Source: Larix kaempferi
Taxonomy: Eukaryota > Streptophyta > Pinopsida > Pinales > Pinaceae
Direction: 5' to 3'
NCBI GenBank assembly: GCA_027924585.1
Contig: BSBM01000870.1
Span: forward strand, 1,054,001-1,118,000
Length of the DNA: 64,000 bases
The notes under the pieces are model-generated. The model searched no databases. It saw nothing but the letters and a program-made list of their open reading frames with translations, and was not told where the DNA came from. Numbering within the stretch: the stretch's first letter is position 1; the number at the start of each line of letters is the position of its first letter. Positions 22,778-36,035 of this stretch are shown in pieces. Both the position numbers and the translations under genes were made by a program.

Positions 22778-24666
22778 GAACAAATGGAATATTCCTTTTT
22801 CAAATATTTGATGTCGTTATGCTATAGTTTGGATCAGTTTTATCCTATTTGAACGTTCGGTTGACTATTTGACCTATTTTTCGAGTGTGCAGGAGTTGTG
22901 AAGTGCCTTTCTACGCCATTTTTATATTGGAACATCATTTCAGGTATGAACACCCCTTGTGAGTTTTCGTCGTTTACTCATTTTTTTCATAGATTGCAAT
23001 TAATGAGCTTACTCTTTGTTCTTTCTCATGCTCTTGAAACTATGAGAATACGTTACCGAGTTACGATTTATCACTTTTCTGGGCTCGTTAAACTCCTACG
23101 GAAAAGGAACCCCCCCGGAGTCTACCGTTAAGCTCTTTTCAGGCTCTCAAAATACCAAAAGATTTCCAAGCGAACTTGTCACATTCACGCTTGTAAAAGA
23201 ATTTGAATGGTCGTCTTCATGGTGATAGTTTACCCCTTTTCGGACTAGGGGGCACTAGTTACGAAAAAGGTATACTCTAGCCAATCATGACTAGAAGAGT
23301 CCTCTCCCGCGTTGTTTTACCCTTTTTCGGGCGATGAGGCTAACTTTACAAAAAAGGACCGTTGGAGTCTTCTTTAGATCTTTTTAGACTCTCTAAACAT
23401 GAAATGACGACTGAGTTTACCTTCTATGGACTCGTTAAACTCTTACATTGAAGGGCCCACCATGGGACGAGCCCCTCCTATCCCAGGTTCACAAAATATT
23501 TGGGATTGGACTCATCTATGAGATGAGCTATACCAAGCATCTGGTTACCCTCATCAAGCTCGTAAAAAACACATGAGGCACTCATCGTTCATGATGGGGA
23601 AAAAGGAAATCTTTTGTCTTACATACGTTGTTAGTGGCAGTATATAGTCATTCTTAAACATGGCACTCATCTGCATTTGCATACAGCACTTGGATCATCC
23701 GTTTGTCCTCGGGTTCCAATTTCCTGAGTCTTGTTACTCCTTTGAGTCGTTCAAAGAAAGCTTCCATCATCAGTCGCATTAGGGATTGGTGTCATACTCG
23801 TCATGTCAATACTTCCAAGTCATGCCATGCCCATGTTTAGGAATATGTCCATCATTTATCATCTGCAGTCAGTACACCCACCATCATGTTGGTCTTCTCT
23901 AAGTCAGTCTTGCATGTTACTGTACCATCCGATCTACTCCATACATTTTTTTCATGTTTCGTGTCGACTGATGGGGGATTCATCATGGCCCTCCTTCGAT
24001 GGATTCATCCTTGTCGACTTCAACTCATCATCCGAGGATTGAATCTAGAAACCAATCAAGTATCTTGGCCCTGCATGCCTCAATGGCAGGTTACCTCGCT
24101 TTCAACATGAGTTTACATTATTGACTCTTGATTGAAATATTTCATCTTGCGTTCAACTTCAACTCATTTATTCACGCTTGATGATATGTACTGTGATACC
24201 TTGGGAATCATTGACATCAATGGTGATCTCCCTTGCGCTTGTTAACGGTTTACATCAATGGCTGGTAATCAAGTGGTTTCTACCATATTCGACGTCAAGA
24301 CATTTGTAATCACATGGATAGATTTGTATCATTGCGGGTTCAGCTTGAAGACCCTGGGAAGTCATGTTTTACCCAGGTTGCGATGGAGTTTGTATTGATT
24401 CATATTACATGGATCCACATTTGTATTGGTCGTGGCTGTGTTATCATCTCATCATGGATCTACACTTGTGTCTAGTAGCCATGATTGTGTTTAGTCGGTC
24501 ATTACTACCCTGGATCTGCATTGTATTGGTCGGCAGCCATGTTGTACTTCATATGACATTGTCAATTCAAATTCAGTTGTACTGCGGCAGTGTCCTTCGT
24601 CAGACAAGTCTATTGCCATTTCTTCTATCAAAGCACTTCACCTATCTATATTCAACAGCTTCATGC
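22778..24666. other. E1 3' non-coding region and upstream region of the antisense gene
   Basis: About 1.9 kb without a supported ORF. A block at about 23226-23360, with tttaccccttttcgg, ttacgaaaaaggtatactctag and ctagaagagt in order, matches the reverse complement of E2 51080-51235. The rest is not recognisable. Confidence 0.7.
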
Positions 24667-24680
24667 TTTGGGGGGCATTC
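24667..24680 (+). promoter_or_regulatory. E1 polypurine tract (second-strand primer site)
   Basis: TTTGGGGGGCATTC directly abuts the TG of the 3' LTR. E2 has the similar CAGGGGGCAATC before its own TGTTAACACC. Confidence 0.85.
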
Positions 24681-25581
24681 TGTTACACCTAAAATCTACC
24701 CATCCTAAGAATCAGTGTATACACCCCTAAAGATATCTGGACTGAGTAAATTAACCTGGGAGGATTTGTACCCAGTTGTACCAGGTTTTGAGAGGTTGTC
24801 GCAGGTTGCACTCATGCAACATGCGACGTCGCAGCTTACTTCATTGTAGGGTGTGACGAAGTCAGTTAATGGGAAAAAATAGCTTCTTCGAGGTTCTTCT
24901 CGAAACTTCCTGACTTGGGGCCTTATCCCTAACCTCTAGGGGAGTTGGTACTCGATTCCTAACACCTTGGGAGGATCCCTTATCTCTCTCCTACCATATC
25001 TCAACCTATCCTATCCATAACCTATCCACTTAGTCCTATATAAAAGAATCTCTACTCCTCTCCAAGGGGAGGAAGTCTATGGTGTCTACATGCTGGTGAA
25101 ATTACTCTTGAGAGATCTCTACTCATCCTTGAGAGACTCAAGCTTCCTTAGGAGGAAATGGCAAATGGCTTTATTAGAGAAGGGCTGCAGCGTTAAGCCT
25201 CGATTGTAGTTCTATATCTCTGCTATGTACTTCCCTATTTTTACAGTAATACAAATGCTTTCCACCAATATTGTTCATGTGTGTAATGATATTGAGTAGT
25301 TTACCTGCTTAACTATTCACTTAGATCTCTTATTGTATAGATTCCCTTTACTTGTTTCTCTTGTTTCTTTTCTTGACAGGTCTTGCAGCTTGGATCTGAC
25401 GACCGTGAGATGCGGAGCAGCATTCAGGAGAAAGGATAGCGAAGTGAAAGGTAAGACATCTAGTACTCGATCCTTAAGTAGATCTAGGAAATGCATTCAT
25501 AGCCTGTTCTATTTGTTCTAGACTCACCTTGAGCTAGGGAGATCCTGCTCACGTCCGCTCAAGTGGATTGTCCGATAAACA
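24681..25581 (+). repeat. E1 3' LTR (901 bp)
   Basis: Starts TGTTACACC and ends GATAAACA; same length as the 5' LTR. TATA box at 25037-25043. Followed by the target duplication ACCAC. Confidence 0.97.
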
Positions 25582-25586
25582 ACCAC
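25582..25586. repeat. Target-site duplication of E1, right copy
   Basis: ACCAC, matching 10973-10977. Confidence 0.9.
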
Positions 25587-26400
25587 CCAACCTTAACCCT
25601 CTCATAGCCCTAAGCCACATTCAGGGAACCCATGGGTGGGATTTCCTATACATCAAGTTTGGTTCATCTTTCCTCCTCCTAGGATTGCAATAACTCCCAT
25701 GATGGATACGCTTAACCTCCTAGGCTTGATGTTAAGACTACTTGTTTGGTACTTTAATCCACCGAACCCCCCACCAACTCCTCGAGTCATTTTAATGCTC
25801 GTGCAGTCGATTGGTACCTCCAATACCCAACACGCGTGCTTACGAAGGACACTGCTCCCCCTACCTATACTTCTACCAAAAAGAAAGGTGGGGTCAAAGC
25901 CAAGAATATGGAACCACTTTCTACTACAAACTTGATCGTGAACCCTCCTCTTGCAGCTACAAAATGAGCACCCACGCCTACACTGTGTGTGATATCGTGT
26001 TCCATGCCCCCATCAATATCCATAGTTTCCCATCTTGCGCACTCACTTTCATGTGACTAAAGAGAAGAATGATGTGAATACTCTTGTGGTTCACATCACT
26101 CTCCTTTGCGCTACCAAGTAGTGGAACAAGGTATTGTGCACCAACCATCCCTACCCGTTGTGTGGCATCTATGGCCACTATTCACACCATTGTATTGATC
26201 TCCCTAAATTTAGGTCCCTCTTATCTAATTTACATTGATGTTCACTTGAGGTACAAGTCACTACCATCAAGGAAGTGTCTCCTCCTATGTCTTCCTTTGA
26301 GGGGACAATCTCCATCTATTACCTCTCATCCTCTAGCGATACTTCCTCGATGTCCTCTCATGCCATTGGCTACAATGACGAAGATGAACTCCTATGATAT
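25587..26400 (+). pseudogene. Old Ty3 fragment (right half), protease-to-RT linker
   Basis: Continuation of the fragment cut by E1. Near 25660-25790 it encodes FPPPRIAI and LVWYFNPPNPPPTP, matching E2's FPPSGVVS and LPVWYIPPPIRPPTP. Near 26130 a CCHC-like segment (LCGIYGHYSHHC) matches E2's second linker knuckle HPCAICSVYGHYSHHC. Frames are interrupted. Similarity to E2 fades near 26400, before RT begins. Confidence 0.85.
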
Positions 26401-27127
26401 ATTTGTTTGATCCTTTCAAAAAGACAAGGAAATCCCATGTCCATAGCATGGGGAAAGGCCTCATAACCTTCCCACTCATCATCATCGTCCTTATTGTTGT
26501 TTGAGCCAACGTTATTGGGGGTATCCCCCTTGAAAAAGGGGAAATCGCCCTCATCATCTCACATATGGTGTGTGTCACCATGGCTATCTGCCTCATGGTG
26601 TCGCCCCTCTAGTTGTTGGTTTATTCCCTATCGATACCTTTCTACGAATGTTGGAATATTCACCAATATTAAGAGGGGGGGTGAATCAATATTGGGAACT
26701 GTTACCAATTTTTACTTCAAACATAAAATTGCAGCAACTTTAAATTACCATCACATCATTAACCATAGGACATTATCAAGCATTATCATCAACACATAAA
26801 TCATACATAGTGCACATATATTTTACATGGAAACCCAAATGGGGAAAAACCATAGAATTTTGTTCTTATGTTTGTGAAAAGTACATTCAATTTTATGTGC
26901 ACCAACACAAAGGAAGCAACAACTACGTGATTTCTCCAGTGCCAACTAGAAGGAGGAACCGACCCCCTTGTGAGCACCAACTCCCACTTCTTAGGAACCA
27001 ACCTGAAGGAGACGACAATCTCCTATACATTCCCCAATATCGCCACCTTGATATGAATAAGAGTGTCAACCTTCCACTATCACTGTCTTCACACTATCAC
27101 TATCATTTTCTTCACACTATCACTGTC
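26401..27127. other. Unclassified sequence
   Basis: No gene recognised. Near 26654 the stretch aatattcaccaatattaagagggggggtgaatcaatatt contains an inverted repeat (AATATTCACC versus GGTGAATCAATATT) around a G run. Confidence 0.35.
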
Positions 27128-27403
27128 AACCTTCATATTTGCAGCAAACTAACCCAAAACATATCTGCAATATAACCTTCATATTTGCAGCAAACTAACC
27201 CAAAACATATCTGCAATATAACCTTCAAATTTGCAGCAAACTAGTCCAAAACATGTCTACAATATAACCTTCAAATCTGCAGCAAACTATCCCAAAACAT
27301 GTATGCAATATAACCTTCAAATCTGCAACAAACTAGCCCAAAATATGTCTGCAATATACCCTTCAAATCTGCAGCAAATTACCCCTTCAAATTTGCAATA
27401 AAA
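27128..27403. repeat. 46-bp tandem array, about six units
   Basis: Units of type aaccttcaaatctgcagcaaactagcccaaaacatgtctgcaatat start at 27128, 27174, 27220, 27266, 27312 and (partial) about 27358, a steady 46-bp period. Confidence 0.9.
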
Positions 27404-29340
27404 CCTTCATAAATAAATAATCCATAGACTTCATTTCTTTGCCTCATTAATCCCTTAACTTCAAACCCTAGGTCATTCCAAGAGAGGAACCCTATATTCT
27501 TCCATAAGAACCCTAATCCATACACAAATATCTTCAAGGATATAAAAGCTAGTCCACACCAAGAGAGACACCATAATCCATGCCAATAACCTTGCTAATA
27601 GAAACCTTAATCCATGTGCAAGATATTCACCAAAAGAGAAACCCTAATACATACCTTTTTGAAGACAAAGAAAGAAGAGAGAAACCCTCACTAATCCTTC
27701 AACTTCTTCACAAGATGCTCCTCTTGTACCTTCGCTTCAGTTGTTTATAAGAAGAGATGCACAACTATAAGATGATGAATGAAATGTTCCAACCTTTATT
27801 TATATGATTCTAAGTCACTCTTTTAGTTCACTTAAGGTTTATAAGGTCAACCCTAACCAAATTCTAGCCTCATGTTAGGTCATCCCTAACCAAATCCTAT
27901 TCCAGTACAAAGAAAACTTCATTTCTCCTCAACCACGAGGAGTTAGCAATCGTGCCACCTATCACCAGAAAGGTCTTGAATAAGCTATATGATTATGGAA
28001 CTTGTTCTTTCATTTCGGGTACCTTTATGGGGTAAAAGTGTTAGTTTGTCTTTAGCATCATTCTCATGAGACTCTCCTTGGCTTTCTCTTCATGGCCTAT
28101 TGCTTTAATTCTTCAATGGGATTTGACTTGTCTTCTTGACCACTTAATTTCTTCATTAAGGGGATTATTTACACTTCACATCATCATCACTTTAGGGGAT
28201 TCTTCACTTGCTCCAGTTGTGTGCAACTCAAAGTGGGAATGTGGAAACAACCACATATTATCTCATATCGTGAGGGCCATGCTTAACAACTACGCCATAA
28301 GAGGTCCACTTTGGATTTATATACACTTATGTCAAGGGTCCTTCAAGGCTCTTCAAGTATTAGTGTTTTCTTATCTTCATGGCATGACCACATCAATGAT
28401 AACAATCTTCTTTAATGACTTATTTATTTGGCTAGGGGCATCTTCATTTGGTAAGGGGATTCTTCATTTGGCTTCATGGCTTCAAGGTTAAATCAATGAC
28501 AACCATCTTTCCACAAGGATAACATCTGCACCACATCAACACCTATGGGATGGGGGGAAGGATCGATTATCTCGAAACTAGGATAGGGGGGAAGGATCAA
28601 TCATTTTGACCCTATCATTTCCATCTACTATCATTCATTCATTGGTCCACTTGTTCATTCATTGGACACTTATGTCATTTCCTCCTCTTACTATCTCTCA
28701 AGTGTCCGCACACCTGGGCCACCATTCTATAACAATTTTTTTTAGCATCCTATTTCTCAGGTGCTCACACACTTGGGAAACCATAACAGAACAATGATCC
28801 TTAACATTGTATCTTTGGTGTCCATACACATGGGATTTCATTAAAAACAATGCTCCTTAGCACTCCTGCAAATTGTATATCATCTCATTTTGTGGAAGCA
28901 TCCCTAGTCACCTTTATTCATAGAATTCTTCGATCAGTCACCCATGGAGTCTCATCATGATTACGTACTACGGACAATTGAACCAATGTTGTAGTCTCAA
29001 GAATCGTATAGGTTACTATTAGTACATCACATATATATATATATAGATATATAGATATATAGATATAGATATAGATATAGATATATATCACATGAGCATA
29101 TAACATACAAGAAGAAGATAAAAGAGTAAGTGGAACAACAACAACATGCCTTTGTATTAATAGACATAAAATACTATCCAATGTCACTCAGATTCATGGC
29201 TCAATACCCTATATATATTGTGTATAGGTATTTATTCAGTTACAAGTGACAGTTCTATGGTCTAATTGACCGACTTGGCTGACCCGACCACGGTCATTTG
29301 GAGGACCTAGCCGGCGAATCGAATAGGCTCCTCCAACATC
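27404..29340. other. Intergenic, no gene seen
   Basis: Short frames only. Two near copies of ggataggggggaaggatcga lie at about 28550-28600, and a TA/GATA microsatellite at about 29030-29090. Confidence 0.45.
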
Positions 29341-30818
29341 TACTAAGCTAGCCTCGAAAGCACATTATGATAACATGATCATCATTTAAAGAACATATGC
29401 AATCATATCCATTTACCTCATCGTATATTTATGAATTAGAGATTATGAACATGCCATGTGCTGCAAATCATCATGTCATAATATCATTATAATACCTAGA
29501 TGTTCATGCATTCCAATCATAAGATATCTTTCAACAAATAATCACATGCCATGTCATCATGAAATATCATCATAAATAATCTCATGTAGTGAGTACATAT
29601 CATGAAATTATGAGATATTATCAAAGAAGTCATTGCTTGCTATCACTTTTTCATTTTAAGGATATCACATCAGTATATCATTGTCAACAAGGACCATAGG
29701 ATTTACTACAATTACTCAACATATCAACATAAATGTAATGGATTCATATGTATTCCTAATACATATTTGATTTGACATTCATGTCAATATATAACATATG
29801 CAGAACCAATAAAACATGATGAAAATTCATATCATTAGATAAATAGAAATGTTAGAGAATGGTTAGTCATTTTCTACCCATTTTGTCTTGTGCTTGTTTG
29901 TTGTATATCTTAACAAATGGAGCCATCCCAATGTGTGCGAATCTAGATTACTATGTGTTTTCAATCCTATTTTACCTTAAAGTCCATGAGATCATAAATG
30001 CTTGACTTCCTAAGTTAAATAGTGCATTGGCCTTAGTCATCTTTATCTAAATATTTATGTAGGACAAATGTTCTTTATATATATATATAACTTTTTCAAC
30101 TTATACTCCCTGATTGGTGGCTTCTACGCACACAATATTTTTATCGAAGTGAGAGACAAATTTCAACTCTAGTCCTTTGACATTAATGAGGGATTTCTTG
30201 GATGTCTAAAAAATATTTTTTGTTGTGGTAATTTGAAGGAATGCAATGTGTGGTCAAACAATGCTTAATAAAAGCATCAACCTTAGATCTCCTTTTCATT
30301 TTTCACAAAAAATATATATATAATATTGTTCAATTGCTTGTCAAAATCTTTATTTCATGGAGTAGATGATACATAGGGACAATATTTTAAGTCATGCATG
30401 AGTTTGAGGTATCAATACTATTCTCAAGTAATTGTAGATATGTTTACAACCTTTAGTTTTAATCATTCACAAGCACAATACGGGATGCAACGATAATTGT
30501 GGAAAATGTTGCAACTAAGCACAAACAAGCCAAGTTTGAATGATGTACGACTACATATTCTTGGAATTATATATCATGTCATTTGCAAAGATGACCCAAA
30601 CATGTACGACATATACATTCTACAAGTACACAATTAATGTGAAACACTAACATTGAAAAGTGCATGGAAGTAGAAGTTACAATAAAGAGGTGGGCACATC
30701 ATCCAATAGTCCTAGATATGTTGGGAATGATTAGAACCAAAATGAAATTAATTCAACAAATGATCCAAATTTGATTAAATGTGTTATTATATTAGGTGAT
30801 GATTGTCCACTTAGATTT
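29341..30818 (+). repeat. Dispersed repeat, copy 2 (block A direct, block B inverted)
   Basis: 29341-30075 matches 1641-2415 directly. A short TA run follows, and then 30092-30818 matches the reverse complement of about 2797-3478. No coding function seen. Confidence 0.8.
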
Positions 30819-31150
30819 ATATGAATGGTGTAATCAAATTCAATGTTGCTAGAGATACCAAAGTGCTTGGAAGGGTGCAATTCACTATGTTAGAAATATA
30901 CTTGATCTCATAGAAATGTTTCCACTTGGTTAGGAAACTACATATAAATTGAATAGTGACTATTCAAAAGTTTTGAATATACATTTTTCTATAATTTTCT
31001 AAATTGTTATGAAACCAATGATACATTGTAAGTGTCTTTAGCATGTTTAATCAAATTGATCAACAAATACAAAATGATAGTTTCAATGGTATTGGTTTAT
31101 TGCGATGTATATTTTTCATGTTTGTATAGTCCAAAGGATAAGAAACAATA

Positions 31151-31402
31151 TTAATCTCACATACTCTCATGAGGCTTTGAAGACATTAAAGTTTCTCAAT
31201 ATTGATATTGAGGAGATACCCAAAATGGCCATCATTGGAGATTAATAAGATGAACACGTAGTCAAGATATTGTAGCTTAATCTCACATACTCTCATGAAG
31301 CTTTGAAAACATTAAAGTTTCTCAACATTGATATTGAGGAGATACCCAAAATGGCCATCATTGGAGATTAATAAGATGAACAGGTAGTCAAGATATTGTA
31401 GT
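31151..31402. repeat. 126-bp tandem duplication
   Basis: The segment beginning ttaatctcacatactctcat at 31151 is repeated at 31277 with only a few differences. I see no ORF across it. Confidence 0.92.
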
Positions 31403-33409
31403 TGTGACTAAGAACTACACCAATTTAGTTCCCATAACTTCACAAAGATGAAAATGTTAGTGCTGGATTTAGGTAGAACGAAAATAAATTTAAAAGATAA
31501 GGACCAAAGTAATAGTTGTATTGGATGAATCCCCATTGCAAGGAACATGTAGGAAATGTATAAATTATTGATAAACAATGGGAATTACATTTATGGGAAA
31601 TATATAGATAAATGTTGAATGTCCAAACTTCGGGAATTGACATGCAAGTGTCCACATGCTTGGTGAATTGCTAGATTCTCCCATAGTCTAAAAATGAAAA
31701 CTTAATTTATCACCAATTAACATGATAACTAACTAATAATCTATATTAATTAATTAAAAATAAGCTATAAAAATTTCAACAACTTATTTATATCTAACCA
31801 ATTCTACTTTAAAAAATTATTTATAAAATCTTTTACGTAGCCTCCTTCATCTCATTGTGAGTATATTCAGACACTCAACCAATAATTATCATAATAATTG
31901 CCATCAATTATTATCTTGATATCTATATGCCACATGACAAGGCCAGTAATTCTCTACGTCAATAACAATTAATTAATATGCATTATACTTAATCCATATC
32001 CATATCGTGTTCCCACTCACTCATACAACATAAAGACCATTAATGCAACCTTGTAAAATCTAAATATAATATATTATTCAAATTCTATATACCTTCCAAA
32101 TATATGTAAACTAATCATTTTTAAAGCTTTTAAATATGAGTTATGTGATTCCTTCATAACGCTGGTCAAAATCAAATAATATTTTTATGTGCTATTATAA
32201 GGGTTAAGAAGTGTTTAAAAAACCATGAAAAATATTTAAGCACCATGAAAAATATTTAAGCATTTAGTCAGCCACAAATTTTTTCCGTTTACGAGTAACT
32301 CATTTTTTTATCGTGTGCGCTTCATGCCACAGTAACAAAAATGATAATAAAAACGGACTTCTTTTAATCAAGTGCCACAAATCAGCATGAATTGGTCTGG
32401 AGGTCGTTGAAGTCACGGGAATGAAGTATTACATTCTTTCAACGCTGAAACGCTACAACAATTTTCTGGGATTACAGCTTCTTTCTCCGGCCATGATTTC
32501 TTTCTTGAATAAACGAATTAATGATCAAATGGATAAACAAAAGACTTAGGCTGAAGTTATCATTGACACGCTGTAGAATTGATATGTGAGAGTGGTGGTG
32601 CTGGACAGAAACCCTGACACTATTTTTCTCGAGAATTTGAATTTGGTCGTTGGAACATAACCATATTCCTAATCTACACCGTTGGATGAGTTAGAATTAA
32701 TTGTAGTTAAATTCAAATTATAACTATCTCTTTTGAGTTTGAAATCGTCTGACATTCTAACGGCTAGTTAACTATCTTTATGGGGGTGGCTTTTCTGGTT
32801 TGCTTTGTCTCATTGTTGTGGAACGCTATGTTTTGTGTGCCTGTGCATTTGTCCAGACTGGTATTCCTATAATTAGCTGTTGAACTGGATGGTCTAGCGT
32901 ATGAGCCAAAGGCTTCTAAGCTGAATGGTAGACATGCCGAACCGAGAAAGAAAAAGCATGAACCAGAATTGAAGAAAATCATGAATTAAAATAGAAAGAA
33001 AAAGCATGAATCAGAATTGAAGAAAATCATGACGAAAAGCATGATTCATGAGCTAACGGTTCCATCTGCTGACTCATCTGGTGCGTTTTGGAATTCAATA
33101 TTTACCTCCTGCTTCCTTCTCTGGTGCGTTTGAATGCTAGGGTTTCCGGGTTCGAGTGGAATATGAGTTTTTTATTGTGGTTTAATGTCTGAGGAGACTG
33201 GACAGAAATAGACGCAAAGAATTTGGGCTGCTGGATGAACTTGAATGGTGGAAACGAGGATGATGCAACTAACATCAATGTTTTCAATTCCAGGTGTAAT
33301 TGGGCATTTCCTTCATGTATCATCACTGCTATACTTCTGTAAACCTCACACCTCTTCCAACGCTCGTAGTTTTATTTTTTCTCCGCTTTAGTAAGGCTTC
33401 GGTTTAAAG
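31403..33409. other. AT-rich intergenic, no gene supported
   Basis: No motif-bearing frame. A 40-bp Lys/Glu-type direct repeat (agaaagaaaaagcatga...) occurs at about 32945 and 32993. A 74-codon minus frame at 33102-33326 resembles a transit-peptide-like composition but has no supporting continuation. Confidence 0.45.
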
Positions 33410-33570
33410 ATGGCACAATCTCTGGGGTGGAGCTAGATTTGAAGGTTCCTGCTCGGAATTTTTTGGGTGCCATTCGGGATTCTCGAAGATAATTCCCTCT
33501 CATTTCAGAAGTATTGAAGTCATCAGAGATGGCAAGGTTGGCACCATCCGCAAAATAAAGTACGGAGAAG
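33410..33570 (+). pseudogene. Bet v 1 / MLP-like gene, broken first exon
   Basis: From an ATG at 33410 the DNA encodes, across two small frameshifts, MAQSLG, then VELDLKVPARNFLGAIRDS, then FRSIEVIRDGKVGTIRKIKY and GEG. This follows the N-terminal third of Bet v 1-fold MLP-like proteins (KFW.AIRDS, SIEV, glycine loop, YGEG). The segment ends at 33570 in GGAGAAG directly before GTAAGAAA, a good donor at the place where Bet v 1 family genes carry their single conserved intron. One frameshift lies just after MAQSLG and one after AIRDS. I found no second exon downstream, so this is a gene remnant. It is the only trace of an ordinary host gene in the window. Confidence 0.6.
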
Positions 33571-35649
33571 GTAAGAAAAAAACCTGATTTATAGGAAGCT
33601 CCTTTTCGACCGTTGCTTGAGTTTACAAATTTAAGGTCAGTTTATGAGCAGAGGTTTGAATAGATGGTTCTGAGGCCTCACCCAAAATGTGATGTAGAAG
33701 TGTTAGATCTATTCCAATAGTACACGGCCGTTATCATGGATCAATAGTTCATTTATAGAAGTGTCTCTAATCCTCTGAGGAAGTTTGGTTTTTATCCTCT
33801 GAGCAGGTTAGGTTTCTGTTTTGATTTATTTTTTATACTTCTGATAGATCCTAACTGAGGTTAAATTGAGCTATGCTAGTACACAACTGTTATCATGGAT
33901 ACCTAATTCAGTGATAGGAGGGCTTCTATGGGGAGGGCGTATAGTTTAGTTAACAATAATAGATTTGTGATTTGATTTCTTTCTAATCCTCTCAGCAAGG
34001 TAGGTTTCTATCCTTTGAGCAGGTTAGGTTTATGTTTTGAATTTTACCGAGGTTAAATTGAGCTATGCTAGTTTGGGTGCAGGAATGAAAACAGCGACCC
34101 ATGCAACCGGGAGAGGCGAGGTTCAGGATTTGATTTGGCAGCTTCATGCAGTTCCTGATTTGGCAGACTTCTTTCGCTCTGTTTAGTTTTTGGATCCTCA
34201 GGGTATCGCTCGTAATACGACAATCCATAGAAAAAGGGTATAAGCCATTCTTCATAAATTCTTTGAGAACTGAACCGAAGAATTTACTGTGGCATTAGAA
34301 CGTCCCTTAGAAGCAATTTCATTCATTTCTCTTAATCACTTGATCTGTTATTGAGAGTTGCCATGAGGGTTGGGTTTTGTCCCGAGTAGAATGGTTTTTT
34401 ATTATTTCATTTATGTTTATTTCTTTTTTCCTTTAAATAAATGTTTGATTTATGCTATTCTCTCAAAAACACTAGAAAATCTCAGGCATCTATGGTTTAA
34501 TTTTTTGGGGCTTTGTATAAGATTTGAGGCACAAACTTGTGATATAAAATATTTTGGTTTGATTTTTTTTAAAGTGACTTAACCCATAGAATATAAAATA
34601 TAAAATAAATGGGTTGGGTTTGCATAGGGTTTCAAGTGCATGGTCCTGAGAAGTAAAGGGATATAGGTATTTGATATTCGACGGTGTTTGAGAATTGGCA
34701 CCAAACCATATATGTGGCATCTGCTTCCAGTCGGGTTCCTTGTGTTGGAGTGATAATTTCTGATAATTTATTGCCTAATAGCTTCTCCAAGAAGCCAATC
34801 CATGGATGTTTCTAGACATCTGGATAATTCGAGAGAACTCTTTTTCTTTTGGTTAATGGAAAGTAGAGTAGTTCTGGGCATTTATATGCTGTAAGAACTG
34901 TCATTTTTTTATGACTTATGCAGATCTCTGTCTGTCAGTGCGTACTGCCGCATACGACCTCCATACATTTCAACTGCTCAATTGCTCCTACAATTGGGCA
35001 TTCTACGCATAATTCTTTTGAATTATTGCTATTTGGCAGCCTTCTAAACATTCGATAGTCTCATAGATATGTCATTCCCTGTGGCTCTGAGCGTTGCGGG
35101 TATCTAGTTCCATGCCAGCCTCCACATAACAGAGTCGATTAAAAACTAATTTGCCATATATACATTTCGATTAAAAACTAATTTGTCATAAATTGGAACT
35201 GTCTCCCTTTTAATGATGATGGCTGAAGTAATATGTTTTAGCTCGTACTTAAAGAAGCTACCACAACTGGCAATGGCATAGCCAATCTAGTGTATTCCTT
35301 TTTTTTCCTGAACAATGACATCAGATTTCTTTCTCTTGGTTGTTGTTTGGCAAACCAAAGGTTCCACGTCATATCACATTGCACTGCAGGTCTCTCGGCT
35401 CCCGCCTCCAAAGCAAAATCGATTAGGTTTTGTTCCCAGCTAGGCCCAAACCAAATCATTATAATATTTAGATTAACCGCCGTTTTTGGGTTTATAGATT
35501 ACTATCTTCTCTTTATACTTGGATTACGCGGCCTGTGCTATATTTAGATTTAGGGTTTTTTAGTTTATTTGTTGCGATCAAATTCTCTTCTCGGTCGCCT
35601 AGTAAGTTAGTAGTATCGTATACATTATGAAATCATTATTTTATATTTA
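33571..35649. other. No gene seen downstream of the exon remnant
   Basis: Searched by eye for the second Bet v 1 exon and found none. Repeated phrases (for example 'tcctctgagcaggttaggttt' near 33790 and 34010) suggest old local duplications. Confidence 0.4.
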
Positions 35650-36035
35650 TTAATTAAAAAAGGGAAAGACCTTTATGAAATTCCGCATGCTGATTTTTTT
35701 TAGATTTTTAGTTTCATATTTTATTTTTTAAATAATTTTCATAGTGTATTATTTTGAAGTTAATTTAAGCTTCGTAGTTATTTTTGTATTGTACTATGAC
35801 ATATTTAGAGAACTTTTTAAAATTGTTTTAATGTTAATTAAAAAAGGGAAAGACCTTTATGAAATTCCGCATGCTAATTTTTTTTAGATTTTTAGTTTCA
35901 TATTTTATTTTTTAAACAATTTTCATAGCCTATTATTTTGATGCATAGCCTATTATTTTGAAGTTAATTTAAGCTTCGTAGTTATTTTTGTATTATTTTT
36001 GTATTGTACTATAATATATTTAGAGAACTTTTTAA
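35650..36035. repeat. 184-bp tandem duplication
   Basis: ttaattaaaaaagggaaaga at 35650 recurs at 35834. The following sequence matches to about 36035, with a small extra internal duplication (catagcctattattttga) in the second copy. Confidence 0.88.

Larger units (their letters stand above)
10978..25581 (+). mobile_element. E1: complete, decayed Ty3 (Tat-like) LTR retrotransposon with antisense gene
   Basis: A 14.6-kb element bounded by two 901-bp LTRs (10978-11878 and 24681-25581) and a perfect 5-bp target duplication, ACCAC (10973-10977 and 25582-25586). Order: 5' LTR, 2.2-kb leader, gag-like region, protease, RT with degenerate RNase H, integrase, second RNase H, antisense PMD gene, long non-coding 3' region, polypurine tract, 3' LTR. 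The gag-pol frame has about ten in-frame stops and at least one frameshift, so it is not autonomous now. The LTRs differ at about 45 positions by my eye count (about 5%) with no length difference, so the insertion is old. It sits inside an older Ty3 gag-protease fragment. The Tat-like assignment rests on the dual RNase H. Confidence 0.95.

Noticed and set aside
27128-27403. Regular 46-bp array considered as a CRISPR array
   Set aside because: Units are contiguous without unique spacers, in a plant nuclear context; it is a tandem satellite.
33102-33326. 74-codon minus-strand frame with a transit-peptide-like composition and a donor-like GAG|GTAAAT after it
   Set aside because: No downstream exon or homologous domain recognised, and it lies just upstream of a degraded gene fragment on the other strand; too weak to call.
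34080-34350. Second exon of the Bet v 1-like remnant after a GGTGCAG acceptor-like site
   Set aside because: The translation has early stops and none of the expected exon 2 motifs.
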